The notes beneath the pieces are model-generated. The model did not search any database, had not been told where the DNA came from, and worked only from the letters and a program-made list of their open reading frames with translations. DNA of 64,000 nt from Tanytarsus gracilentus (taxonomy: Eukaryota; Arthropoda; Insecta; Diptera; Chironomidae), in NCBI GenBank assembly GCA_038502055.1, contig JAXRKN010000038.1, positions 4,340,001-4,404,000 on the forward strand, read 5' to 3'. Below are positions 1 to 11,018 of the stretch, piece by piece (position 1 is the first letter of the stretch; every line of letters starts with the position of its first letter). Made by a program: the position numbers and the translations under genes.

Positions 1-429
1 TTAATGCAAGAGGACCCAATAACTCTAATTGTCGCCCTTGATGCCAACAAACAAGCTAAGGGAACATTATACATTGATGATGAAAAGAGCTTCGCTTACC
101 GTCAAGGAAAATATTTGTATATCGAATTTGAGTACAAGGATGGAGTGCTTTCGAGCAGGTAATTATTTAAAAACAAAAGTATAAATTTTATTATTAATTG
201 TTTCGTTCTCAGACTCATCGACGAGAGTGCATCATATACCACAAAAACATGGCTCGAGCGCGTCATTGTAATTGGACATGACAAGACGCCAAAAGCAGCA
301 ACCCTTCGATCATCATCTAATAAATCATCCGATCTCAGTATCGTTGATGCCTCAAAGACTGCATTTACAATTCGTAAGCCCGGCATTAGTCTGATGGAGC
401 CAAATTGGTCGATCACGCTTAATTTTTAA
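1..429 (+). CDS. GANAB: Neutral alpha-glucosidase AB / glucosidase II alpha, C-terminal end (partial)
   Basis: Two coding exons are visible, 1-158 and 213-429; the 5' part lies outside the window. The junction gives an unbroken frame (GT at 159, AG at 211-212) and the stop is TAA at 427-429. The product matches the end of GH31 glucosidase II alpha: a beta-sandwich stretch with DPITLIVALD, LYIDDEKSF and WLERVIVIG, then the terminal IRKPGISL followed by NWSITL. Known role of the family: the catalytic subunit trims glucose from N-linked glycans in the ER lumen and so controls entry to the calnexin cycle. The GH31 active-site region is not present here, so activity cannot be judged. A poly(A) signal follows at 539-544. 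Confidence 0.9.
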
Positions 430-538
430 ATATTTAGCTAAATTAAATTTCACTTAAAAAAATTTGAGAAACCGTAAACGAAATTTTTGATCCCATATTT
501 TAAAAACTGTTTAATTCTACCCGCACTCAAGATCGAGG

Positions 539-544
539 AATAAA
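539..544 (+). terminator. Poly(A) signal AATAAA of the glucosidase II alpha gene
   Basis: Canonical AATAAA lies 110 b after the stop codon at 427-429 on the same strand. No competing gene lies between them. Confidence 0.55.
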
Positions 545-752
545 AACGAAGACAGTAATTTAGTGTTAATGTATGAAAAAACTTTTTTATTACTTCGATG
601 ACTCAATTTTGTTGTTGCTCTCAAGGTTCGAAAATATATCATCGTCATGCGCTTGTGAAATTGTATCAATAAGGAACATGCTGCGGTTAGCCGCAATTTC
701 TTCTTTTAATTTAATGACACCTGTATCATATCACGTGTTGATTATTTTAGAA

Positions 753-759
753 TATAAAA
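753..759 (+). promoter_or_regulatory. TATA box, lipase promoter
   Basis: TATAAAA lies 50 b upstream of the lipase ATG at 809. This leaves room for a transcription start about 25-30 b downstream and a short leader, as in many highly expressed insect secreted-enzyme genes. It is assigned by position and consensus only. Confidence 0.5.
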
Positions 760-808
760 GCGAGAGCAATGCCGGCATAAGCATCATTAAGTGATCGGCA
801 GTTCAATC

Positions 809-2089
809 ATGAGAGTTTTACTTGTGTTCTTATTATTCACTTTTTCATTTGTTGCGAGTGAAAATTTAGGCTCAGGTGCCATCATCAATGCTGAAGATAT
901 TGATTTGATTTTAGTCAATAAATTTAACGAAAAATCATCGAGATACAACTTAAAAAATGTAGTCAACTTATTGAAAGACCCAAACTTTCATGCTGACAGA
1001 GTCACTGCATTTTTTGCCTTCGATTTTAATGAAGATCAAGACTCAATTAGCACTTTCGTTGTATCGGAAGCTTTCAGTGAACGTGGCGATTATAATTTGA
1101 TCATTTTAGATTATGGAAAATTTTCGGGAGGAAATCTTTTCTTTGATGCTCTTCCAAATTCAGTTAAAGTAAGAAAAATTTCATATAAAAATATTTTTTT
1201 AAAATTTTTAAACTTTCCAGGTAGCAAGACTTTTTGCAAACGCTTTAATTGAATTAAATAAGCAAGGACTGAAACGTGTTCATCTCATTGGATATTCCTT
1301 AGGTGCTCATCTAATGGGCGAAACAGGAAGAACAATTCAAAAATTGACGAAAAGTTCAATGAAAATTGCAAAAATTATTGGACTTGATCCGGCTGGACCT
1401 GGCTTCTATCCCTTGAATCCTTATGTCGTTGCTTTGAACAGAAATGACGGTAAGTGACAATTTAGAATAAAGAAAAGTTCACTTTGAAAAAATTTAAACA
1501 CTAAGTTGGTTCGAATCCTAAAAAAACAATAGTTATTTAAATTGGCCTCCACACCCGTTTTTTGACGATTAATTTTTTAATTCGTTTTTTTAAGCTGAGT
1601 TTGTTCAGATCATTCACACTGACTCAAAAAACTTTGGCATTTCAATTCCCACTGGGCACGTTGATTTTTGGCCAAACGGTGGAAAGGAGCAACCAAATTG
1701 TCCACCATTCGATAAAGTTGACATTCTCAAAACTGACAGTAAGAATTTAATATGAATCGCTATGATTTTATACTTATATTTTTCACTTTAAAATAGATCA
1801 ATGCAATCATATTCGATCGGTCTTGTATTTTGCCGAATCTGTGCGCCATAAAAACTCTTCAATCTTTCACGCGGTTACGTGCGACTCATGGGAAAGTTTC
1901 ACAAATTATAAATGCTTCGACCACCAACCAAAACTGGTCAATCACATGGGTCTTTATGCAGATTCGAAACTCTTTGGCAACTATTATTTGCAGACGAACG
2001 ATAAACCGGATTTTTCCAAGGATAAGCAAGGCGTGATTTATAACAACAATCCTTACGTCGTAACACCATTTCTTTCGTATGTTAATTAA
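809..2089 (+). CDS. Secreted pancreatic-type lipase / phospholipase A1-like protein
   Basis: Four exons, 809-1168, 1221-1449, 1595-1738 and 1797-2089, join in phase to 341 aa. The start was set at ATG 809, which gives a clean signal peptide (MRVLLVFLLFTFSFVASE). Catalytic triad residues of the animal lipase family are visible: Ser146 in GYSLGAH, Asp176 in GLDPAGP and His249 after the conserved Cys in CNHIRS. The insect lipase signature around VDFWPNGG is also present. The family hydrolyses triacylglycerol or phospholipid esters in gut lumen or haemolymph; substrate choice cannot be read from sequence. The short stretch between Asp and His suggests a reduced lid, as in phospholipase A1 relatives. 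It converges on the small gene at 2163-2688. Confidence 0.88.
1508..1518 (+). other. B-box / tRNA T-loop-like 11-mer in lipase intron 2
   Basis: GGTTCGAATCC, a perfect match to the Pol III B-box consensus, lies within the intron 1450-1594. No tRNA cloverleaf surrounds it. It is one of four identical 11-mers in the window. Confidence 0.4.
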
Positions 2090-2129
2090 TTTATTAACAT
2101 GAATTTAATGTTTTTTGTTAATATTTTTT

Positions 2130-2135
2130 AATAAA
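2130..2135 (+). terminator. Poly(A) signal of the lipase gene
   Basis: AATAAA lies 41 b after the lipase stop. A minus-strand AATAAA at 2090-2095 lies just after that stop and could serve the convergent secreted gene, so the two transcript ends probably overlap. Confidence 0.55.
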
Positions 2136-2162
2136 TCTTATATGACTATGTTGCATCAAAAA

Positions 2163-2688
2163 TTAAATTTTTTTCTTCGCTTCACTTTTCGTAAATTTCT
2201 TTTTGTTCGTTAAAAGCGTGTCAGGCTTCTCCAGTTTTGCATTAAACTTTTTCTTAAATAAACTGTAATAAGCCTTCTTATAATGCGTGTCCATCTCGGC
2301 TGTAATCTCTTCCTTATTTGGCATATCTATTTCTGGATAAACTGTCGATGAAACTGGAACTAAATCTGTGGAGAAAATAATTTATTACGTTAAATTTTTA
2401 AATATTTTTTAAACAAAAAACTTCCTAAATGTCACAGATTTTTCTTAGAATCTAGCGAAAAAATAAACCGCTACCGAGTGATATCATCACAACGATTTGA
2501 ATAATAAAATGTGGGCGATTCGAGCGGTCTCAATATGGACATGCTTTCATGTATAACGAAAATCACTTCAAAAAAATTGACATCTCACCAGGCTCATAAA
2601 AGTTGTTCTCATTTTTCTTATACATTGTCGGTTCACATGATGCTAATGTCAGCGTCAGCAACATGCCAAAAGTCAGCAATAACTTCAT
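2163..2688 (-). CDS. Small secreted protein of unknown function (100 aa)
   Basis: Two exons on the minus strand, 2688-2589 and 2365-2163, join in phase 1 (donor GTGAG, acceptor CACAG) to give 100 aa. The protein starts with a typical signal peptide (MKLLLTFGMLLTLTLASC). The mature part is lysine-rich and hydrophilic, has no cysteine beyond the signal region, and ends KKKI. I recognise no domain. It sits tail to tail with the lipase, so gut or haemolymph secretion is possible but unproven. The consistent signal peptide, splice sites and phase support a real gene; both exons are short, so it is easily missed by gene finders. Confidence 0.6.
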
Positions 2689-4692
2689 CGTGCGTGAATA
2701 AAATTGCGATTCGAATTATTTCAAGTGCAACCTTCGAAAATCAACGCGAGAAAAGCACAAAGCGATCTTAGTCGGTAGAGCATTGAAATTAAACTGAAGC
2801 TCTTTTTTCCTCTCACTCACCTGTAGCTGTGAGCGCGCGAAGAGAAACTTAATTTTTTGTAAATATTTTTTTAAGATGCTTTAGAGGCTGTAAGTTAAAA
2901 AAATAAAGCTCATTTAGAAAAATTCTGATCAATCTATAAATTACCTTAAAAAATAAAAAATTAAAAGTAAAAAACATAGGAAGAACTACTCAATTTTTTT
3001 TTAAATATTAAGGATTCGAACCTTCTTTTTTCTAAGTTTTTATTTTGTTAAAATTTTTCTAATATAATTTCTAATAAAAAATTTAATTTATAAAAGATTT
3101 TGAAATAAAGTTCGAAATTATTTTAATTTAATTTCTTATCTCATAATTTTTTAAAATCCCGCATAAAAGCATCATGAAATTGAAAGTTGTTCTTTTATGA
3201 GCGAGAGAGAAACGTGATCGGCGCTAACAACGGAGTGTCTTTGTTAAAAGGTCATTTTTCTGGCTAGTGTTTTTAACTGCCATACAGGTTGATCTATTTA
3301 TGTTGCAAAAAAATAATGATTTTGTCTCAGGCAAAAAAAAGTTCTTTTGTTAATTTTTTTTGGTCTAATTCTCTCAGATTTCACACATGCTTCATTCATA
3401 AATATGTTTCAATTATTTCCTCATTCACATCGCTTTGAAAGTGAATAAAATGAGAGAAAAAGTAAAATCGCAAACTGTGACCACTTTCGATTTCTTTCGT
3501 GCTCATCGAAAATTTTTATGTGCAGCTTCGTCTTCAACGGCGCACTCTTACATCACAATCATAGCTGAAACAAAGAGATTTCTATTAGAAACTTCTGATT
3601 TTTTCCAATAAACCATTCCACTTTATTCATTTCAATTGTTTTTAGGTGTAGTAATATAACTTTTTGCATATACATTCATTTTTAATAATAGTTACAGAAC
3701 ATTTAATGTTAACATTTTTTCCTCTTCTTATTCCTTCATTTTATTTTGATCGTATGGCATTTTTATAAATCTTGGGTGGGTTTCTATCTATTGTAGTCTA
3801 TCGTAACTGGTAGTTTTTTGAATGGAATTTATGAACCTGTTGCCGATCGTTTTGTTTACTCTTTTTTCGTGTGTGTGATTTCACATTAAAGCTTTATATG
3901 ATGCATTATAAAATTTAATTCAGACATTTAGAACATGTTTTATCATTTTTCATCGTATATAATAATTAACATAGGATAAATTCATTTTTTAATGCAAATA
4001 CAGTTGAATCTCTGCACTTGAAAGGTTGTTACATTTTTAACTGCAAGAAATTCAATTGTTTTACATTTTTATTTTAGAGGAGCGAGACAGACATTTTAGG
4101 CAATAGGAACAAGTTTAAAAGGTAAATAATTAATGCAAAAAAAATATATAAAAATGAGTTAACTTTCACTGTATTTATCCTGGATCATCTTTACGAATTC
4201 AAATCAAGATTTTTAAATCTAAATAAATATTTGCCAACTCCTCTAGTTAATACAATCATATAATTATCCATATCATCAACAATTTTCTTAACAGCTACAT
4301 TCTTTTAAATTGATTCTCTTTTAAAAGTTTTATATTTATGATATTTTTCAACTTAATTTGTTTATAGAAAAATTTCGATTCAGTTTTCAACAAAATTAAA
4401 CTTGAGCTTTTATAAAAGTTTTTTTATAATAATTAATCTGTTGACCTTTGTATGACGTTAAATTTGTATTCAAAATTTTAGATTTTCCGAGAGAATTAAA
4501 CTCTTCAATGATTGGTGTTTTTAGCTAGTTAGAAAAATTTAGCTTCCAGAGTGCACTCCCCTCGGTGTTTTATTGTGGGTACAAAAAGATGTCATTTAAT
4601 TTTGTTTGGTCTCACTACAAATATGTAATGTGAAGAATTTTACATCTAGTTATTATTGTAATTTTTAGTGAGCATAAAAGATTTCATATAAT
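2689..4692. other. AT-rich intergenic region
   Basis: Two kilobases without a convincing gene. The part next to 4693 may include the 3' UTR of the NMDA receptor gene. A B-box-like 11-mer lies at 3012-3022 (minus orientation). Otherwise I see only AT-rich sequence and short homopolymers. Confidence 0.5.
3012..3022 (-). other. B-box / tRNA T-loop-like 11-mer
   Basis: The plus strand reads GGATTCGAACC, the reverse complement of the same 11-mer found at 1508, 14772 and 50244. There is no surrounding tRNA fold. Confidence 0.4.
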
Positions 4693-7600
4693 TTAGAGCA
4701 CAGTTTCCATTTCTGCAATTTCCGTTTTATAAGCCCATCGATACAAATCCTGTGCACTTCCGCCAATACTCAAATTACCAATTAGTCGTTCATGTTGATT
4801 GCTTGCGATAAGATTAGACATTGATGAGAGCCTGAAGGAAATAAAAAATTTATTGAATTTACCAGAGAAATTTATCCCTCACAGAGGATTCATCGTGAAC
4901 AAAAAGTTACATTTAATCAAAATGCGATTTATGATGAGCTTTGTTACTTAAAAAATTCTTTGAACCTCTGTCCACAATATTTTGAAGTCAGCTCATACAC
5001 TTCCATATAAAAGAATGACGGAATCAGCTTTTAAAGTGAATAATTTTGAGTACCCCAAAAACTATGTGTTTTTTTCTATGACATTTTCTCTAAGATTTTG
5101 TATGAATGTCATAGACTTTTGGATACCAAATTGTTTGTTGTCATCTTCACTATTTATTTTTATAAATGATTTGCGGTAAGACTTGGAAGTGCCTAAAAAA
5201 TTGAAAACTTTGAGACCCCAATCGACTTTTGGTAGAACTGCTCTACGAATGCCGGAATGTACAAGAATGTCTCAAGTACCTTGAATTTCTATAGATGAAG
5301 AATGCATCTTTCAAGTTTTTATCACTTGGTTTGCCGCTTTTTGCCACTTTGGGAGAAAATCAAATCCAAAAGTACCCTTTTTTCTCACTTTTTACATACA
5401 AAAATGGAAAAAAATTTACTCATAAAATTTAAAATCGTTGATAAAGCAACCTTTAAACCGATCATAGCAAATAAACATTAAATGTAATATTTTCTTCAGA
5501 CTGAAACCACTGTGTCCCTTGAAAATTTAAATTTCTTACTTTATTTGAGGAGTTTTAATTCCATGGTTGTCCATTGTTTTCTCCAAATGTTTAACTCGTA
5601 ATCGTGACATGTCCAGTTCATGCTTAACCTTCCACAAGTGCGTGTCGCAAAGTGCATCTTTACATCGATGATTTTTAATGAGTTCTGTCGCTTCATAAAC
5701 AGCACCGCGAAAGGTCAATGACTTGCCCATAGAGAGTGAAATCAATGCGCAACAACCTCCACGATCTTGTTTTGCCAAACGTGCTCTAAAGTACTTGAAG
5801 TAGAGATATTCTAGAAATAGCAGCAGTGCTGCAAGCAAGATTCCAGCCATCAAAAGTAAAAATGCGCTCAAAAATTGCTCCAGTGCCAAAGGATCCGATG
5901 ATTTGTGTTCTTGCTTTCCAGGACGACATGTGCCAGTCATCCAGTATCTTCTTAATCTCTCGAGATCACCATTCGCTCTAAATTCCAGCAATCGCTTATT
6001 GAACATTGCAACATATTTTGAGTTCCTTGAAAAAGCCAAACCGTATCCCGTGAAAGCATACCACTGACCCACAGTCAATAAACGACAATCTTCGTCTTGC
6101 GCGACAAGATAATCCAAAACCGTCCCATCATAAATAAATGCATCAAGTTGACCGCTCAGCACTGCGGAAACACCTTCTGTTATTGATGTCTTATTGAATT
6201 TCCTCATGTAGTAATGCATTTCCTTGAAATATTTGGCAATGGTCGAATCCGAGTGACTCCACGGAATGGTCCCAAATTTAATTGGCGGCTTATGAGAGAA
6301 AGGACGTGAAAGACGAGTGTCGTCGAGTCCCGAAAATTCATGAAACTCTTCGCGGGTGATCATGAAAGCGGCCAAGTTAGCTAAAAAGAGAGAAAAAAAT
6401 AATTATATAAACTGACAGTCAGTGTGGGCGTAAAAATATCTTCAATTAAGGCATACCAGTGTAAATAGCCAAGAAGACGACAGCAAACATGGCCCACACG
6501 TTTGTCATAAAGCGAGCTGTAAATCCTCGCGGTGAGTCAACGTGAACGGCAGCTTGGAAGAGCACTGCCCATACGAGCCAGTAAGTGCGGAAGAGCGAGA
6601 ATCGATAAGGTCGTGGATCTTTGTCGGACGCTTGCGGCACTTGGAATTTCATATCAAATCCACTCGGTGATAAAAATTCAAAAAGAAAGATCATAAAAGT
6701 GGCTGCTTGAATTGCGACAATGCCCACTAACATCCACGATGCCGTATCGAAAGGCTCTAAAAATGCAGTTGGCGAAATGATGCCAGTGCGTTTAGCGACA
6801 ACAATCGCAATACCAGTCTCCATATACGGTTCGGAAAAATCAACGACAGCTTCACGCTCGGCATTTATCATAAGAGAGGTCAGCACCATGTCTGTTTTAC
6901 GATTTACTAGCTCTGCGATAAGTCCATTCCACTTTCCGTTCTCATGAACACCCCATTTGCCATCCTCAACCCGAACAAGTTCGTAGGTGAAGCCAAGTTC
7001 TTCGGCAAATTTCTCGAGTAGATCAATGCAAAAGCCACTGCAGCATTGAAAGTAGGAACTATTTTTGTGCGCTTGATCAATGTCCAAAACTTCGGTGTCG
7101 GATGCAATTCTACATAAAATACCTCTGTCCATGGGACATCGCCCCGTGATTGGATCTGGGGGTGATAAGTTTATGTATGGCGCTTCCTCCAAGAAAGTAA
7201 TTTTAAGATGAAATTTTTCAGGAACTCCTTGAGGCGGTGCATGTGAATTTCCTGGCCAATAAATATCGCGGATATCAAGCTGTTGCTGTGCGTGTGTCTG
7301 CCAAGACTTCCACACGCCAATCTCCTCCCAAACAACCCCTTTAGCACTGATGCCCGGTCTTAAGTTCATAATTTTGAGTTCAGCTGATTTTAAATCACCA
7401 TCAGTAGTGAATTCGATGTTTGGCTTGTTTGCCTCATTCTCGAGACTCACATTGCGTAAATAACGGAAGAATCTATAAAAAAATGGGGAAATTTTAGTAT
7501 GAGCTTAAAAATCCCTCATCGACTCACGTTTCACCATTATCCCATCGGCCTCTGCCTTCGTCTTCACACGACAATCCGTGTGTATTAATTTTCTTGAAAC

Positions 7601-9061
7601 GATTATTGTTGTCGGTGTGATAAGTTTCAACTCCATACGCGTAAACTTTTATAGCATTTACAATTTCATTGTAGACACTCTGTGTCGATGTATCAAAATG
7701 AACGCCCAACATGCCGACCTAATGATGACAATAAATGAATTAAAAATTTACTTTGATACACAAAAAATCATACCGGAAAACTAGAAGGAGGTTGGAGGCC
7801 CTCAATCACTGACTGTGTTACAACCCAAACATAATTTTCGCCCGTCAAATGATGTGTTTCTGCCGCTATAAAAAAAAAGAGAGCAAACATTTTTTTTATA
7901 GTCTGGTTCTCTCCCACCAGTAACACTTTTTTATGACTCACCTTTCAGAATATCAACAGCCTCATTTTTTGTGCAGTATAAAAGCATGATACGCGCTTCT
8001 GAGTTTATTAGGTCCGTTAAGTCACTCGAGCGCGTGACAATTATCGAGTTGAGAATTGTGAATTTAAATCTCTCCTGCATGTTGGCAACGTGCTCACGAA
8101 CGGCTTGAACAAAATCATCGTGTCCGGCAATTTGCGATGTGACAATTGAGAATTGATGCCACTTGTAGCGTTCTAGAATGCTCAGCATGGCGGCGGCTTG
8201 ATGTTCAATTGAGGGCGCAAGTTGTAGTTGCAAGGTCGATTGAGATGCTCGTCGCTCCAAGCCAGAATTGTCGGCGTTCCAAGAAATCACAGGAATTCCT
8301 AAGTAGCCGGCGAGTTGAAGAAAATATTGTGCGGACGCTGTCGACCTTCCATACTGCTCATTATTCATGATGTATAAAATTGCTGATACATTTGCATTAA
8401 GGAATTGTTTGCATAAAATTGTTAAAATTGCCGTTGGACTTGGATTGAGTGTGAGATATTCAAAATGTATGTTGCTTGGGTTGAATTCGTATTCGCGTAA
8501 AAATGTAAATTTTTGGCCACTCTTTGGCTTCTGAATTGCTGTTACAGCCGCATTTATTGCTCTCAAATATTCGCGCTTTCCTATTGTGATATAAATGATA
8601 GATTTTAAAATGCTTTCAAATTATAAGTTGTGTCAGCCAAAAGCTGTTTTGGAATCCAAATTTAAAACACAGCGGAGCTTTAATGTGAGGAAAAATGAAA
8701 TGATATAATCCTTATTGAGAGGGGAAAAATACAATGTTGATGATAACAGCAGAGAGAAAATTGAGGGGGTGGAGAAGTGAGGCGGAAAATTTGTGGTATG
8801 AGGAATTTTCATCCCTCCACCGACAACGACTTGTTACATAATTAATTTTATTGCACTGAAAATTTCAAATTCATGCGTTTTTGACGAGGGTTTGTGGCGA
8901 TTTTAACACTCACCAAAACTTGTGTGTGGTGCAATTAATCCAATATTAAGTTGACTGGAGGACTGACTGCTGCCACTGCCGAGAATTGAACCTCGATTTT
9001 GATTTCCACGAAATGCTAAAGCCACTCCGATTACGAGAAGAATTAACACAATCGACTTCAT
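4693..9061 (-). CDS. Nmdar2: Glutamate receptor ionotropic, NMDA 2 subunit (GluN2 type)
   Basis: Seven minus-strand exons (9061-8914, 8580-7942, 7865-7774, 7718-7528, 7472-6457, 6380-5540, 4831-4693) join in phase to 1021 aa. Order: signal peptide, LIVBP-like amino-terminal domain (about 35-330), split ligand-binding domain, three membrane segments with a re-entrant pore loop, and a short cytoplasmic tail ending EMETVL. Receptor landmarks are the glutamate-binding Arg563 in NAEREAVVDFS, the TANLAAFM gate motif across the exon 5/6 junction, and the S2 stretch around IYDGTVLDY. In this family GluN2 binds glutamate and pairs with glycine-binding GluN1 in calcium-permeable synaptic channels. The pore position that is Asn in vertebrate GluN2 is Gln663 here. 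The start at 9061 was chosen for its hydrophobic signal sequence. The last intron (4832-5539) is the longest one downstream of the gate. Confidence 0.93.
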
Positions 9062-9585
9062 AGCTTCTTTTGTCGATTTCCTTATGAATTTAGTTAAAAA
9101 TTATGAAGAAGCTTTTTGCGACATTGGCAAGGGCGTGATTTTTCAACCTCGAATTTATCACTAAAATTCAACAGTTCATGGCCGTACTCCAACGTATTTC
9201 ACTTCTATCCTCACTTAATTTAAACTTTTTGCTCTTTTTTATCAAAATTTTTAAGATTTTCTAATAAAATTAAAAAAATGAAAATTTTCTCGTTGGTGCG
9301 ATAATGGAAAATTTTTCCATCTGCAAATTTTCCCCTCTCACATGGAGTCTGTGATTATCATCATCCCTTCCTCCTCGGAATCACATGCATTTTTGATAAA
9401 AACATTAGCAATGCGCGTGCGTTTATTTATGTTTTAATGTGCATCGAGCACGTGCTGTGCATTCATAGTATTTGAGTTCGATGAATGAAAAGTGTAAAAT
9501 CAGGTGTTTATGTAGACGCGGAGCATTTTTAGTGCTCTTACGTAAAAAAAATGCTCAACAGATGTTTTCAAGTTCTCTATAATTT
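9062..9585. other. Intergenic region upstream of Nmdar2
   Basis: It contains the presumed Nmdar2 promoter and the 3' side of the thioredoxin-like gene. I see no TATA box and no gene. An AATAAA on the minus strand at 9585-9590 overlaps the stop codon of the neighbouring gene. Confidence 0.45.
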
Positions 9586-10127
9586 TTATTCTTCTTGCAA
9601 CTTTTTATCTTTAATTTTTCTCTTTGCGATGAATTTTTCCACATATTTAATTAAATCATTGGTGCTGCGCTTTCCAATATATTTTTCAAATCTTTTGCTA
9701 TCCTTGAACATGATGAGGGTTGGATATTCTCGAACGTTGAAAGACTGACACGTTGACTTGTATTTTCCACAATTCATGTCTGCGATGAGAACATCTTTCG
9801 AATTAGTGAATTGTTCACCGACATTTTCCCAAATATCCCATATTTTTTTACTGAAGTGACACCTAAAAAATTGAAAATTTTTAAAAAGTAGCTAAAAAAT
9901 TAATTTTTCTTAATTTGTTACCAATCAGTGTAAAATTTCACAAACACATATTTGTTTTCACTCAGGACTTTCTTATGATTTTTCTTGGTCAACGAGTACG
10001 AGACGTATTCATCGCTTTCTGCTGACGCTTGCATCTGACCTGCACTTATAATCTCCAAACTAGTACAAAATAAGAGACAAAAAATTATTTTCCTACACGT
10101 CATGATCGAACGAAAAATGTGTCTCAA
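9586..10127 (-). CDS. ER-type thioredoxin-like protein with monothiol CHFS centre
   Basis: Two exons, 10127-9922 and 9862-9586, join in phase 2 to give 160 aa. There is a signal sequence; ATG 10103 would give a tighter one (MTCRKIIFCLLFCTSLEII) than ATG 10127, so the start is uncertain. One thioredoxin fold follows: KFYTDW, then CHFS at about 70-73 in place of CGHC, and the cis-proline motif REYPTL. The second active-site Cys is replaced by Ser, as in ERp44 (CRFS), so it could form mixed disulfides but not act as a normal oxidoreductase. The C-terminus is KLQEE with no KDEL-type signal. It lies on the same strand just downstream of the PDI-like gene at 11019-12669 and may be a degenerate tandem copy of one domain. 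The stop codon lies inside an AATAAA (9585-9590). Confidence 0.75.
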
Positions 10128-11018
10128 TTGATATTGAGATCTGTGTCTGAAAGTCTTAAATGTTTTTTAAATTTCGATGATGATACGATCGAAAAAGGGA
10201 TTATTCGTTAGTTAGAGTTTAGCAATAAAAAAAAATATTGAAAAATGATGAAAGTTTTTCAATGTACAATTTTTCAAAATTCCATCTAAAATATCATATA
10301 ATATATTATAATATCAATTTTCAATTATATTCGTATAAAAAAGAGTTTGGAAGCAACTTTGTTGTAAACTAATTTTATTTTGCAATTTAAATTGAGTTCT
10401 TTAATAAATGACGTACATTTAAAATTTTTTCTCTGAAATATTCATTCATTTATTCTCAAATGGTCCAGACGGAAAACAAATGACACTAAATTAATTGATG
10501 CATAAAACATGAACCAAACAACGTTCAATGTAAAATTTCCAAATTTTTTGGATAAAGTGTTAAAACTTGCGTATATTTATGTCTTTTTTCTTACCTTAAA
10601 TGAGTCCTAATTTGCGAATTTTTCCTTAATGTTTAATGCATTGATCATTCACAAATTTATTTTAATGCTAAGTTATTTATAGGTTTTTTACCAGTTTTTT
10701 ACTCAAACTAAAAATGTCAGTTAAAAAATTTGAAATTCGTCTGCCCTTAATTTTCAAATTCATCATTTCCATAACACCCCAATTTAAAAGTTTAATACTA
10801 TTTCAGCAGACAAAACAAACGTTTTAAGATCTTCCATTATAATTTTTTATTAGAGTATACCAAAAAGAGGGTTTAAAATGCAGGGAATACAAAATGAAAC
10901 AAAAAGAAAATAAAATGTCTTTCAATAAATTTCAATTATTTACGGGGAATCATAATTAAGAAAAAGAGTCTTTGAGGTTTCACAAAAAATCTTGTTTTAA
11001 ATGCTCATAATTGCAAAT
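10128..11018. other. Intergenic region between two thioredoxin-fold genes
   Basis: No gene is visible. A minus-strand AATAAA at 10846-10851 is a plausible poly(A) signal for the PDI-like gene ending at 11019. The rest is AT-rich. Confidence 0.45.

Larger units (their letters stand above)
430..808. other. Intergenic region with TATA box of the lipase gene
   Basis: No protein-coding signal is supported here; the short open frame at 573-794 looks like chance. The region contains the 3' end of the glucosidase gene and the core promoter of the downstream lipase. Confidence 0.5.

Noticed and set aside
791..808. Earlier GTG start for the lipase
   Set aside because: It adds six residues before a perfect signal peptide; ATG 809 is the natural start.
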